Below, piece after piece: positions 34,111 to 46,307 of a DNA stretch of 64,000 nt (its first letter is position 1; every line of letters begins with the position of its first letter). The stretch spans positions 58,228,724 through 58,292,723 of the forward strand of contig NC_037670.1 in the NCBI RefSeq assembly GCF_003255815.1, given 5' to 3'. A program made the position numbers and the translations under genes. This DNA is from Theropithecus gelada. Taxonomy: Eukaryota; Chordata; Mammalia; Primates; Cercopithecidae. Below the pieces are notes generated by a model. That model had not been told where the DNA came from, searched no databases, and saw only the letters and a list, made by a program, of their open reading frames with translations.

Positions 34111-36249
34111 CTATAGTTAAAGAGGTAGGTGATGATGTCACTGGAGACACCAGAGGAATACTGATGATGCCCCGGAGGCAGTTAGGTCCTTGTCTCTGCA
34201 GCTTGGGGAAGGGCGGAACTGGAGCGCAGGATTGGAGAGTCAGAGGAAGTGGGCAAAGAATCCAAAAAGTGCTCATGACATTAATTAAGGGGAGTGTGTG
34301 AAGGAGATAAGCAGGGAGCCAGGAATTTAAGGTCCGAGCCAAGAAAAAGAAAGGAAGCTATGGAAAAGCTAGAGATACCTCTAAAGTTCAGGGACAGGCA
34401 TTTGGGGTGATGGGGGCTGCTGTCCTCAACTTCCTTGAAGAAGCAGGATGCAGAGTGGCCTGCTAGCACAGATGAGGGGTGGCTCGAGGAGAAAAACAAA
34501 AGTCTTAAATAGATACAATTCTTAATTTAAAAACAAATTTAAAAAAGAAAAAAAAGAGAAAATTCTCACCAAAGACAATTAGGAGAATAAAGTGAGGCCA
34601 GCTGAACACTGATAACGTGCATTTTCAGTGGCGTAATTCCGCCATGCTCTGTATTAATCCTTTTCCCAAGCTGGTCATCAGTTACCAGGGTTGGAAGAGA
34701 GAAGGCTGACCTGAGCACGCACATCACTAGATTCTACTGGGCTGTGTGAGGAGAGGCAGGATGGTGGGGAGTGAGGGGAGTGGCTGGGTTCAATGTGGGT
34801 GCGGAAGGACTCGAGGCCAGGCCAGACCTGACAGAGCGTGCTGTGATTTAGAGTCATGGTACTTAATTGGCTGTGTTTGTCAGAGGTATTTCCCTCCTTC
34901 CTCCTCATCTGACTTTCACCTCTCCGACTTCTTTAAATTATCCTTAGCTGTTTCATGGCTAAGAGCTTTCTAATACTTACTTCATTACTTTTATCCCATG
35001 ATAATTTTCCTTTTATCTGGGGTTATCTCTCAAACACTAAGTTGCTTGATACATGAACAACAACTCCATTCTATCTTGCTCACCAAAAATGTTTCTGAAG
35101 TCGTTAATGTGTTCCGCCCCATAAAGTCAAATTAAGAATGTTAAAAAGTCTTCTAGCCATTTATCCCATGTTATCTTAATTCAAGCCATTTCATGTTTTA
35201 TGAGCTCAGTTACACAACACGTCACCGTCTAATTGGCTTAACTCCTCTTCTGAAAGAAACTTGAAAAATTTTCTTTGAGATTGGGACCACCTCTTGCGTC
35301 TTAGTTCTTAGACTCAAATGTGAGTGAAGTTCAGAAGAGTGGTCACTGAGTGGGGAGTAAGCCAAGTTCAGAGTGCAAAGGGTGACTGGGGAAACAGCCT
35401 AGAGTCTTGAGATATCCGATTCCTGGGCATAAATGAATGACTTTGCAGACCTTCATCCCAAGGCGATGACTTATGCCCTTGCATCTGCCTTTGCATGTGA
35501 GAAAAGGCCTGGGCTGGGGAGAAGTTCTGTCCCTGAAATACTCCCTCAATTCCCCTCACTAATTCAGAAACTCACCAAAGGGAGGATAGTTTAAAACATG
35601 CATCTTTGCCAATATGTGTAAACTTTCCAGTCATGACCAGCTCGATGTGAACGAGTCTGAGAGCTACCTCTTCCTAACTGCGTTGGCCATCACGTCACAG
35701 ATGGGCAGGGCTCACAGTGGGCATTTGTTGTTCTTCTGTTAGTACAGTCTCATCGTTCACTGTTTTTCTAAAAGTGAGTTTGGACCTGTGAGAGAAGAAA
35801 GCTAAGTCATCAGAAGCTAAAATGTCTGTGAGCTCTGTGGTGTTCAGCGCCCTGGCGCAGCCTGGGTCGTGAGGTGTTCTCACGCTCTCTCCCACCCTCA
35901 GTGTGCATGGGACAGGGAACCCCACATAGCCGCCTTTGTCCTGTTGGCGGCCCACGGGCACTGCGTCAAAATTAGCAATAGTAGCACACTGCCTTTCTGT
36001 GCCCACAATACTTCTGTCCTCCTGATGCTTCCTTCCCTTGCCCCTCTGCTAACCTTGGGCAGCTTTTGGCCTAGGTCCCTTCTTGTGTCTTGAATGGCAT
36101 TTCAGTGGTTAGTCCCCACATTGATACATGATGCCTGCCTAGAGCTGGCCATGCCTCCTTTTGACTGGTTCTCCCCTGAAGCCTGTGTTGCCCTGGCCAG
36201 TCTTGGTCAAGACATACAGGCCTTGATGAGGCAAACTATCCAGATCTTC
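34111..36249. other. Unassigned DNA
   Basis: No repeat family or gene was identified. Open frames on opposite strands at 34056-34342 and 35695-36093 overlap each other and have no family match. Confidence 0.45.
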
Positions 36250-36420
36250 TCTGGGTTAATAGTTCATGCGTTCATTTTATAGACATTAATTAGTGGGACA
36301 CCAGCTTGATGCCAAGCTCTGCATTAGGCCTGGAGATAGCAAGATATATAGACAATGGTCTCTGTCTTGGAAGGTCTTTGAGGTACCCACATTGCAGTGA
36401 CAATAACCCATATTTGCACT
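36250..36420 (-). repeat. L2-like 3' end
   Basis: 'gacaccagcttgatgccaag', 'ctctgcattaggcctggag' and 'ggtctctgtcttggaag' resemble the reverse complement of an L2 terminus. Tentative. Confidence 0.4.
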
Positions 36421-37926
36421 TGTGAGAGCAGTCTGATTATTCTGGAGCTAGCAGCTGATATCTTTTTTGATGTCCCAGCACATAATATCTTGTGATTTTA
36501 GGCATCCTGCAAATACAAACTTAGAGGCTGCCAACAGGATTTCTTCAACATCTGTGAAACCCAGTGCACTGACGGAGGCAAGGAAGTTAGCACAAAGAAA
36601 ATTGGAAATACATATTCCTATGCGATTGTGAGCTCCATCTCCTTGGCGGTCAGGACACCACGTAGCAATGGCAAGACTTGGGCATATGCCTCTGTTGAAG
36701 ATGGAGGTAGAACTGCAGCTTTTAAAGAAAATAATCGGCTGTGAAAAACTGGGAAAAATAGAGCTTTTGAAATGCCACTCTGCCTTGCATAATTCTGGAA
36801 TAAACAAAACAAAAAGTTTCCAGAACAGTGTTTTGGCATGTGTCCTTAATAACCTTGTTTATGAAAAGCACTTGAGATATAACCTAGTGCCTAGAGTAAA
36901 TGAAAGAGTAAATACATGTCTACTGGAGCTACTTTATGTGGTACCACTGGCCAGGTCCATATCCTAATACCACAACACTGCTTCTATGAGAAAATTTAAT
37001 TCTACTTCTATCGATTCAAATACAGCCCCTTTCTTGATGCATGTGTGTAAGAGAATATCCTCTGGCCCAACACGTCCTTTTTGAGACAGATCTCAGCAGG
37101 GACATGCGTCCTTGGCCCTGCCTTCCCTAGACAATGGGGTCACCTCAACCGGATATCATTACCAATGAACAAACCTTAAAATAAGTGCTCACCCAGGTTT
37201 AATACAGGGCAGACTGGTCATTTGGCATCCCTTGAAATGGGGATTCTTTGTCTTGGTCCAGTGCTTTTCTAGAGGAGAAGGCTGGGTGCTGCCTGAGAGA
37301 GAAGGGAGAAAGGTGGTCCCTGTCAGTCATTCTTGCCTTTCTCCAAAACAGGAGCCTTTGGGAACAGCCCTGCCTCCCTACAGACAGAATAGTGACCAGG
37401 TGTCACTCAAGCATGTTCACATTGATGGTCTAGCAAGGTGTTTTTTTCAATGACATCAGAACGTCCTGAAAGACTTGTGATGATCACGCTACACAAACAT
37501 CTTACCAGCTTTCCATGATTAGGGACTATTGCCCATGAACAGTTTGGTGGCCCAGGGGGTTGGCACCACAAGCTGCTTAATCCAGTACTGATGAGAAAAT
37601 GATGTTCTGCTCAGAGATGAGGCTGAAAACAGACCCTCTGATTTCTCTATGCCCTGGTGAGTCTCAGGTTACACCAGTAAATAACTCCTCTTCTTTATTA
37701 AAGAACCATGCAGAAGTAGCTCAGGAAATTACTGTTTAATCATGTAATACTCAGATTGCTCAAAGAGTAATCTAAAGAGAGAATTTTTATGGTGCATTTA
37801 ATATTTTGGTATTTCAAGAACATGCTGCCTTGTGTATAGCAGAATGTCTGCAAACATTTGTGGACTCATTGATTATAGAATTAAGCTATTTACATTTTTA
37901 AAAGAAACATCAAGAATTAGGCTTAC
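36421..37926. other. Unassigned DNA including one copy of a dispersed ~50-bp repeat
   Basis: Segment 36506-36564 matches 38935-38985 closely, apart from an 8-bp difference. Otherwise no gene or family was recognised. Confidence 0.45.
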
Positions 37927-38189
37927 GGCCGAGACGGGTGGATCACGAGATCAAGAGATTGAGACCATCCTGGCTAACACGGTGAAACCCCGTCTCTACT
38001 AAAAAAAATACAAAAAACTAGCCGGGCGAGGTGGCGGGCACCTGTAGTCCCAGCTACTCGGGAGGCTGAGGCAGGAGAATGGCGTGAACCTGGGAGGCGG
38101 AGCTTGCAGTGAGCTGAGATCCGGCCACTGCACTCCAGCCTGGGCGACAGAGCGAGACTCCGTCTCAAAAAAAAAAAAAAAAAAAAAAG
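37927..38189 (+). mobile_element. 5'-truncated AluY with Old World monkey-type variant
   Basis: The Alu starts inside the left arm at 'ggccgagacgggtggatc' and runs to the A tail. It is little diverged and carries 'gagatccggccactg', a right-arm variant I associate with cercopithecid AluY. Confidence 0.92.
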
Positions 38190-39144
38190 AAAGGATACAC
38201 ATCAATGCTTTTCTGACTGTGAATAATTAAAATTTCTAGAAATTATCCTGCATCATTTTTAAAGGACATGCATAAGGAAATGCACTCTACAGTCAAAATA
38301 TTAAAAATATCAATGCAAGGTGGAGACGGCATGACAAACATTGCAAAAGAGGAAAGAAACGCAGGCCAGGGTCGCCCACCCACTCATCAGCTGGGGATAC
38401 TGCTGTTGGGGAACATGATTTACCCATATTGACAAAATTCCTATTTTTGTTGTTACTCTAGTTTTTATCCGCAAAATACACACCAGAGTCAGTCGATAAG
38501 TGGAAAATAATATTTTTTTTCTGGAAACCCTAATCAGTATTTCTCAGTGTTTACAAAGAATCGAGGAAGAACAAGTAGTTTCAAATACAACAGAAAATAT
38601 TTCATTCAATAAAAGCATTTGGAGGAAAATATTGCAGCATGGCCTTCCTGGCTTCAAAGTGTTCTTGGGAAGAAAATGCACATCCATCTGTGATGGCTTG
38701 ACAAAACATGTCTGCCTGAGGAGGAAAAGAGGCCAAACTTATCCATCTCTTAAGGTTCCTCTAGTATTAAAGTGATCTTAATCCATTTTTAATTAGATTT
38801 ATATGAAAGTAGCTATCACATGGTTCCAAAGTTGTGACCAAGCACTCACATCATAAACATCTTAATTTGCAAAGTACCAACCCTGGTTCTTGGGAAGCAG
38901 GAATATTGTGTCAACAGGATTGCCCAGTAGGTGGCCTGCAAATACAAACTGCCAACAGGATCTCTTCAACATCTGCAAAACCCAGAAATTGTTTACAGCA
39001 TGTATTATCTTTGTGTACACACATTTGCCAGAGAGAGGATCAGTCTCAAAGAGGCCCCTGACGCTAAATCTGCCGCCCTTGGGAATTCTGTGACCAGCAT
39101 TGTGCTCTATTTAATGGCCCCCAAACAAGATAAACTCTTAAACC
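38190..39144. other. Unassigned DNA including the second copy of a dispersed ~50-bp repeat
   Basis: 38935-38985 pairs with 36506-36564. The open frames here are short and unmatched. Confidence 0.45.
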
Positions 39145-39188
39145 TTCCCTCCCTCCCTCCCTCCCTCCCTCCCTTCCTTCCTTCCTTC
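39145..39188. repeat. CCCT/CTTC simple repeat, left part
   Basis: (CCCT)n grading into (CTTC)n directly up to the solo LTR. The repeat continues on the other side at 39678. Confidence 0.95.
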
Positions 39189-39677
39189 TGTTGGAACCGA
39201 ACTCTCGATTCCCTCCTGGGCAGGGGTCGCCGCGAAGGACCACCGACACGAGGTTCACAGCAGAGAGTTATTTATTACTAGCGCGCTAGGGTCCCAAGCT
39301 CTAAGTTGGCCCTGGGACCCTGACTGCTTGTTACAGGCTGTTTATATAGGCAAACACAAGTTCAAACACAGCTTATGGCGCGAAATTCAAACAAAGCTTA
39401 AGGCGCAAAATAATTGGGTCTAGCTATGGCCTGAGCAAGGTGTCTTGTTCTAATTGGTTAGAGCAGGACCTTATGAGGTTCTTTCCTGGAGTTGTTGATT
39501 CTGGGAACTTCGAGGCAGGGTGGGACCCCCGGAATTGGCAGGGTGGGACCCCATGAGGTTGTTTCCCAGAATTGGCAGGGTGGGACCCTATCAGGGTGGG
39601 ACCCTATCGAGGCAGGGTGGGACCCTATCTAGGGCCACCTGGTGCTAATTTTTTAAGTTTTATGAGGCCTAGTTTCA
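39189..39677 (-). mobile_element. Solo LTR of the same gammaretroviral family, inside a microsatellite
   Basis: The 489-bp block is bounded by TGTTGG and TTTCA, matches 15987-16475 in length and is about 96% identical by eye, including TATA box, AATAAA and the U3 array. CTTC precedes (39185-39188) and follows (39678-39681), which fits a 4-bp target duplication but is ambiguous inside a CTTC repeat. No internal sequence remains. It lies in the same orientation as the provirus about 20 kb to the left. Confidence 0.93.
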
Positions 39678-39754
39678 CTTCCTTCCTTCCTTCCTTCCTT
39701 CCTTCCTTCCTTCCTTCCTTCCTTCCTTCCTTCCTTCCTTCCTTCCTTCCTTCC
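39678..39754. repeat. (CTTC)n microsatellite, right part
   Basis: About 19 CTTC units that merge into the reverse-complement A-tail of the following Alu, so the repeat probably grew from that tail. Confidence 0.97.
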
Positions 39755-40036
39755 AAGATGGATTTTCACTCTTGTTGCCCAGATTGGAGTGCAATGGCAT
39801 GATCTCAGCTCACTGTAACCTCTGCCTCCTGGGTTCGAGTGATTCTCCTGCTTCAGCCTCCCAAGTAGCTGAGTTTACAGGCATGTGCCACCACACTCAG
39901 CTAATTTTGTATTTTTAGTAGAGACGGGGTTTCACCATGTTGGTCAGGCTGGTCTCAAACTCCCGAACTCAGGTGATCTGCCCTCCTTGGCCTCCCAAAG
40001 TGCTGGGATTACAGGCATGAGCCACCACGTCCGACC
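39755..40036 (-). mobile_element. AluS-like SINE
   Basis: Reverse-complement Alu from 'gatggattttcactcttgtt' to 'gccaccacgtccgacc'. Its A-tail side is the CTTC microsatellite that hosts the solo LTR. Confidence 0.93.
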
Positions 40037-41838
40037 AACCTCTGTATCTTTCATTACGTTGAGAGGACCTCCTCTTCTTACTTCTGGGACCCACTAAATC
40101 CAAGAGTCCCTCTGAGGAGGATGCGTGTGTGCTGGGCTCCCACTAACCTCTGGGCCCAGCCTTTTGCATCGTTTTTGGAATTAAGGCCAAATAATATGTA
40201 TCAAATTGAATGGATTTGATGACTCTCCTATCCCCCCATTTCTTCCATATATAAAGCTGACCAGTTTCTTTTTTTGTTTGTTTTTTGCATGTGCTTACTT
40301 TTTAATCTTAATTTTTCTTTGCGTTTAACGTTTAAATTCAGGGGTCTATCTGTAGGTTTGTTACATAGGTAACAAACCATGTAACATGGTTTGTTACATA
40401 GTTTCTGTGTAACATGACACAGTATCATGGGGATTTGTTGTACAGATTATTTCATCACCCGGATATTAAGTCTAGTACCCATTAGTTGTTTCTCCTGATC
40501 CTCTTCCACCCCTCATTCTCCATCCTCCAATAGATAGGCCCCAGTGTGTGTTGTTCACCTCTATGTGCCCAAGAGTTCTCATTATTTAGGTCCCACTTAC
40601 AAGTGAGAACATTTGGTATTTGGTTTTCTGTTCCTGTATTAATTTGCTAGGGATAATGGCCTCCAGCTCCATCCTTGTTCCTGCAAAGAACATGATCTTG
40701 TTCCTTTTTATAGCTGCATAGTATTCCATGGTATATATGTACCACATTTTCTTTATCCAGTCTACCATTTAGGTTGATTCCATGTCTTGCAATTGTGAAC
40801 AGTGCAGCACTGAACATACGCATGTATGTGTCTTTATGATAGAACTATTTATATTCCTTTGAGTATATACCCAGTAATGGGATTACTGGGTTGAATGGTA
40901 GTTCTGTTTTTTGGTCTTTGAGGAATTGCCACACCGTCTTCCACAATGGTTGAACTAACTTACACTCCCACCAATATGTATAAGCATTCCTTTTTCTCCA
41001 CGACCTTGCCAGCATCTATTATTTTTTGACTTTTTAGTAATAGCCATTCTTACTGGTGTTAGATGGTATCTCTTTGTGGTTTTGATTTGCATTTCTCAAA
41101 CGATCTGTGATGTTGAGCTTTTTTCATATGCTTATTGACCACATGTATGTCTTCTTTTGAAAAGTGTCTGTTCATGTCCTTTGCCTGCTTTTTAATGGGG
41201 GTGTTTTTTTTCTTCTTGTAAATTTGTTTAAGTTCCCTATAGATGATGCTGGATATTAGACCTTTGTTGGATGCATAGTTTGCAAAAATTTTCTTCTATT
41301 CTGTAGGTTGTCTGTTTACTCTGTTGACAGTTTCCTTTGCGGTGCAAAAGCTCTTTAGTTAAACTATGAAAGAGGTCCCATTTACCAACTTTTAATTTTG
41401 TTTCAATTGCTTGTGGCGTCTTCATCATGAAATATTTGCCTGTTCCTATGTCCAGGATAGTATTGCCTCGGTTATCTTTCAGAGTTTTTCTACTTTGGGG
41501 TTTTACCTTTAAGTCTTTAATCCATCTGGAATTGATTTTTGTATATGGCATAAGAAATGGGTCTAGTTTCAATCTTCTGCATATGGCTAGCCAGTTATCT
41601 CAGCACCATGTATTGAATACAGAGTCCTTTCCCCATGGCTTATTTTTTGTCAGGTTTGTTGAAGATCAGATGGTTGTAGGTGTGCAGCCTTATTTCTGGG
41701 TTCTCTATTCTTTTCCATTGGTGTATGTGTCTGCTTTTGTACTAGTACCATGTTGTTTTGGTTACTGTAGCCCTATAGTATAGTCTGAAGTCGGGTAGCA
41801 TGATGCCTCCAGTTTTGTTTGTTTGTTTTCTTAAGATT

Positions 41839-41848
41839 TCCTTGGCTA
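41839..41848. repeat. Target-site duplication of the SVA2-like element, left copy
   Basis: TCCTTGGCTA at 41839-41848 is repeated at 42661-42670. L1 ORF2 sequence is continuous when one copy is removed. Confidence 0.88.
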
Positions 41849-42660
41849 CTAGGAAATGAGGAGCCCCTCTGCCCAGCTGCTGCCCATCTGGAAAGAGAGG
41901 AGGGCCTCTGCCCAGCCGCTGCCCCATCTAGGAAGTAAGGTGCGCTTCTGTCCAGGGCCACTGTCTGGGAAGTTGGAGCGCCTCTGCCCAGTCACTGCAC
42001 CGTCTGGGAAGTGAGGAGTGCCTCTGCCCGGCCTCCGCACTGTCTGGGAAGTGAGGAGTTCCTCTGCTCCACCGAAGCCCAGTGTGGGAAGTGAGGAGGG
42101 CCTCTGCCCCGCTGCCCCACCTTCTGGGAAGTGAGGCGCGCCTCTGGCTAGCCGTCCAACTGCCTGGGAAGAGAGCACCTCTGCCCAGCTGCTGCACCGT
42201 CTAGCAAATGAGGAGGGCCTCTACCGGGCCTTCCCACTGTCTAGGAAGAGAGGAGCACCTCTGCCCAGCTGCTGCCCTGTCTGGGAAGTGAGGAGCGCCT
42301 CTGCCTAGCTGCCCAACTGACTGGGAAGAGAGGAGCACCTCTGTCTGGCTGCTGCCCTGTCTGGGAAAAGAGGAGTGCCTCTGCCCAGCTGCCCACCATC
42401 TGGGAAGTGAGGAACGCTTCTGCCTGGCCCCCGCACTGTCTGGGAAGTGAGGAGTTCCTCTGCCAGGCAGCCCCAGTCTCTGGGAAGTGAGGAGCACCTC
42501 TGTCTGGCCGCTGCCCCCTTTGGGAAGTGAGGAGTGCCTCTGCCCTGCCACTGTGCAACCCTCCAAGTGTGAAGTGACAGCCTTGTATGTGGTCTTTCTG
42601 CCTTCCCCAAGTTTGCATTTTCGGTATTAAAGTTTACTTTTTAATTAAAAAAAAAAAAAG
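41849..42660 (+). mobile_element. SVA2-like composite retroposon (VNTR plus unique 3' end)
   Basis: About 18 diverged GC-rich units of roughly 39 bp, each around 'gggaagtgaggag' and 'cctctgccc', fill 41851-42550. This is the sequence type of the SVA VNTR. The 3' end (42551-42646) is not SINE-R; it carries 'ccaagtgtgaagtgacagcc' and an ATTAAA-type signal, then an A tail (42647-42659). The flanking duplication and A tail show L1-mediated insertion into the older L1. I recall SVA2 as a VNTR element with a unique 3' end present in Old World monkeys; the name needs a consensus comparison. Long minus-strand frames across it are VNTR artefacts. Confidence 0.82.
41851..42550 (+). repeat. VNTR of about 18 units, ~39 bp each
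   Basis: The motif 'ctgggaagtgaggag' recurs at intervals of 35-45 bp with substitutions. GC content is much higher than in the flanking L1. Confidence 0.9.
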
Positions 42661-43019
42661 TCCTTGGCTATTTGGGCTCTTTTTTGGTTCCATATGAATT
42701 TTAAAAATAAGTTTTGCTAGTTCTGTGAAGAATGTCATTGGTAATTTAACAGAAATAGCATTGAATCTGTAAATTGCTTTGGGCAGTATGGCCATTTTAA
42801 TGATATTGATTCTTCCTATCCAAGAGCATGGAATGTTTTTATATTTGTTTACATCATCTCTGATTTATTTGAGCAGTGTTTTGTAAATTTCATTGTAGAG
42901 ATCTTTCACCTCCCTAGTTAGCTGTATTCCTGGGTATTTTATTCTTTTTGTGGCAATTGTGAATGAAATTGCATTCCTGACTTGGCTCTCGGTTTGACTG
43001 TTGTTGGGCTTACCAGTTT

Positions 43020-45074
43020 ATGATTAGGACAATTTCTGAAATTCCTTCTGTCTCTTCAAGTTCTTTGCACAGTAACTTTTCCTTAGGTTCCTTAATCTAC
43101 CACTGAGGGAAATTTTAAGAAAATACAGAATAGTGCAGAATTAAAATGGCCATCGATCTCACCTCAGCACAAAGGTTTGGCTTTGGGTTTGCAGTCTGCT
43201 TTTCTCTTCCTCAATTGTTTTGGCACAACCGGCTGAACAAATAAAGAGTTTTGGAGTGTGAAATGATGAAATAGTGTTTCAACATGAAACTCTACGGCAA
43301 CAATGTAATGCATTCATGGTAAGGGGCACAGTCAGAAGATGTGACTCTGCCAATGTTTGATATTTTACTAGTGTGTACAAACTAATTAAACTGATTGCAC
43401 TATAAGTATGACTTGGTATTTCCATGTACTTTCTTCTGACAGAAAAGGTGTCAAATGTGGAGTCTGATCTTACATAAAGGCCTGTAATGACATTTACTTT
43501 CCTGACCTGCATAGCCAAATTGAAATTTATACAGTTCTTCCTTGAAGCCAAAAGAAATATAGGTTGGAGTCAAAATTGCTTTTAGGACTCTGGCGTGAGA
43601 AGCCCACGCTGAATTCATGAAGATGACGCGTGTCCCAGGGGTGCTGCTCTTGCCTGTGGAAAAGGATCTCCTTGTCCAGAGCCCAGTTTGAGCCACAGGG
43701 AGATTGCAATGGGCATTGGACAACAAAGGACAGGGCTCTGATGTCTCCCAGTGAGAACAGCCATTTCCAGGACAGTAGGATTTTAACACCTGGACGTCTG
43801 TTTCTATAGAAATGCTGAGAAACAAGAGGCAGAGGGTGGGTGGCAGGCACTGGACCAAAATGATTTTAAGAATTTCAGTCAAGGAAAACACCAGCTAACT
43901 TGGGTCACAGAAAATGAAGGGAGATTCAGGCATGATATTAAGGATCCAAGCAGCTCAGTTCCCGAAAAGAGCCAGCATTCTCCCTGGAGCTGCTGTACGC
44001 GCTGGGCCCTGGCCGGGCGTCTGTGTGGCACTAAGACCCCAGAAGAGGGTCTCCCTCCATGGGGCGAGAACTGCTTGAAACAGGGGGTACACCAGGTGCC
44101 TCGGCTCCAAAGGGAAAAAGACCTACAGGGTCCTCACATCACTCAGTGAAAAGCACTGTGGGGCCACCCATGGCTGTGGTTTCAGATGAGAACTGCAGGA
44201 AGAATTCTGAACTCAGGTGGAGAGAACACAAATCGCGTTGAACATGAAAACTCACGAGCACCAGAGGAAAGCAATGTCTGCCTTCTCCAGGTGCCACCAT
44301 ACCCTATGCGAGAGCGGATGTGCTCACTTAAGGGTTCTAAACTCCAACTTCACAAAAGCAACCTCAATCACCTTCAAGGGCATCTGGTGACATCTGAGAT
44401 AACAGAATTGGGCTGTGTGGGTTACTGGACTCAATTTCAAGATTGTCTCAGAAATGTTCTTGATTGACACGTTTCTGAATCAAGTTCCTGTGCGTATCTG
44501 TAAGAACTTATCAGGGCTGCAATATTTTGAGACTTGATGGTCAGGTGGCAACTCTCTTCTGCTCTTTGATGACTGAGATGGGGAAATGTCTGCAACAAAA
44601 TGCGTGGGAGTCCTCAATGTCCTCTCAAACCCTGGAACAGCGCCAAGGCTCCTTTCACCCACTGCTCCTACTTCTATCCTCCATGGTCCTGCAGAGCAAG
44701 GCTGGCCCTCTTTCGGGTGACTGCCTTTAAGGTGGCTGCAGATGGTTGGCAGCATCTCTGAATTCTCTCTTCCTCCGTGTTTCCTCAAAGGACAGGATTT
44801 TGAGTCCTTCAACTGTCTTTGTTGCTTTTTTTCCCCTGAATGTGCCAGTCTATCAGAAAATATTTGGGCTTAGAATTTAACATTATATTCCTCAATAAAC
44901 AATCATGAAAAACATCAGAGAGCCAGTCTGAAGTCTGTAGAGAAGCGCAGGCCCACTGTGTGCAGACATCTCTCCTGCTATGGCATGTGGTAGGCTCACA
45001 TCTATAGAGCTCTAGAAACAGCATAGTACCAGAGAGTGACACTCATGTGTTCTCTGCTAACTAGAAACTGAATT
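43020..45074. other. Unassigned DNA
   Basis: The open frames at 43451-43891 and 44480-44812 (minus) have no known domain, and other frames on both strands overlap them. No gene is called. Confidence 0.45.
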
Positions 45075-45610
45075 CATAACTCAAAAATTGAGAGCAACCA
45101 AAATGACCTTTAATAGTTGAATGAATGAGCAAACTGTAGTACACCCAGGCAACAAAATATTATCCATTGGTTTCAAAAAAGCTCTCACGCTACAAAAAGA
45201 CATGGAGGAACCTTAAATGCATATGGCTAAGTAAAAGAAGTCAGCTTGAAAAGACTCCATACTATATGATTCTTACTGTATAGTACTCTGAAAAAAAAAA
45301 ACAAAAACCCTATAAAAATAGTAAAAAGATCAGTGGTTTCCAGGTGTTGAGAGCTACAGAGAGGACCATACATACGTTAAGCACAGGGGATTTTTAGGGC
45401 AGTGAAAATATTCTGTATGATGCTAGATAATGGATGAGTGATATTAGCATATGTGAAAACTCATTAAACTGTACAGCACAAATTATACAACTATATAACA
45501 AAAGGGTAAACCCTAATTTAAATTACGGATGTTGGCTAATAGGAGTGTACTAACATTGGTTTGTTGGTTGTAACAAAGGTACCACACTAACGCAAGGTGT
45601 TAATTTTTTA
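45075..45610 (+). repeat. L1M-type LINE 3' region
   Basis: 'gaatgaatgagcaaactgtag', 'aaaagacatggaggaacc' and 'ccatactatatgattctt' in plus order are typical of an old L1 3' region. Confidence 0.7.
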
Positions 45611-46304
45611 AAATAGCCAAAACCCAAAAAAACCAACCCCCAAACAAAATTGAAAGTACTCTTCCCAATCTCTTCTACTGCGTTTTCCTGTGGGTTTTGA
45701 ACCCAAAAGGAGGCTTTGTGGCAGCGTGTCCTACCGCATTGCTTGCTGCCCTGGCAGGAGAGTTTCTGACCCTGATTCTGTTGCCTGACACGTGGCTGTT
45801 CTTTTTTACATACATGAGTACTTGCTAGCCAAATATTTGGTGAGTATGCTCTTTATTCATCCATATGCCATGAATATAAGTGAATGGAGCAATTTACTCA
45901 ACAACTATTGGTTAAGTAACTGGTAGGAAGCAGGCATTGCTAGGTGTCATTGAACACAATGGCCAATAACATCTCTGTCGTGGAGCTGAGACAGCGTGGC
46001 ATTGTAATGAGGTATGCAGTGACAATACTGTTTGATTCACTGCATCGTGGAAGCCTGTGACAGTAGGTGGAGCGTGCAGATCTGAGTGGGATCCTACTTG
46101 ACCAGTTAATAGCGAAGTCTTCTTGAGAGCTGACTTTACTTTCTGAGCTTTAGCGCTGTCTTCTGCAAGTCCGGGGTCATTACTTCCGTGAAGAACTTTT
46201 TTCAAGCTTGGAAAAGATAATGTATACAAACTCCAGCAGATCGGGTTTTTTGAGGAATTCTCAACTGTTTCTGTCTCTGTCCCTGTGTTTCCGTTTTACC
46301 CCTT
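45611..46304. other. Unassigned DNA
   Basis: About 45890-45990 is weakly L2-like on the minus strand. No gene was recognised. Confidence 0.4.
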
Positions 46305-46307
46305 CTG

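Larger units (their letters stand above)
40268..43011 (-). mobile_element. 5'-truncated primate L1, split by an SVA2-like element
   Basis: ACCAGTTT lies at 40260-40267 and at 43012-43019 (wider match GCTGACCAGTTT / GCTTACCAGTTT), defining the insertion. The 3' UTR starts at the left. On the minus strand 41237-41572 is the ORF2 C-terminal region with 'WIKDLKVKPQSRKTLKDN' type sequence. The 5' end is truncated in ORF2 and frames are broken. Confidence 0.9.

Noticed and set aside
39678..39754. Short regularly spaced repeats as a CRISPR-like array
   Set aside because: It is an uninterrupted tetranucleotide microsatellite without spacers, in a primate genome.
42201..42618. Overlapping 100-125 codon frames on the minus strand
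   Set aside because: They are repeated translations of the SVA-type VNTR, open in several frames at once.
41849..42660. CpG island or gene promoter because of high GC
   Set aside because: The GC content comes from the VNTR of a retroposon; no transcript structure is seen.
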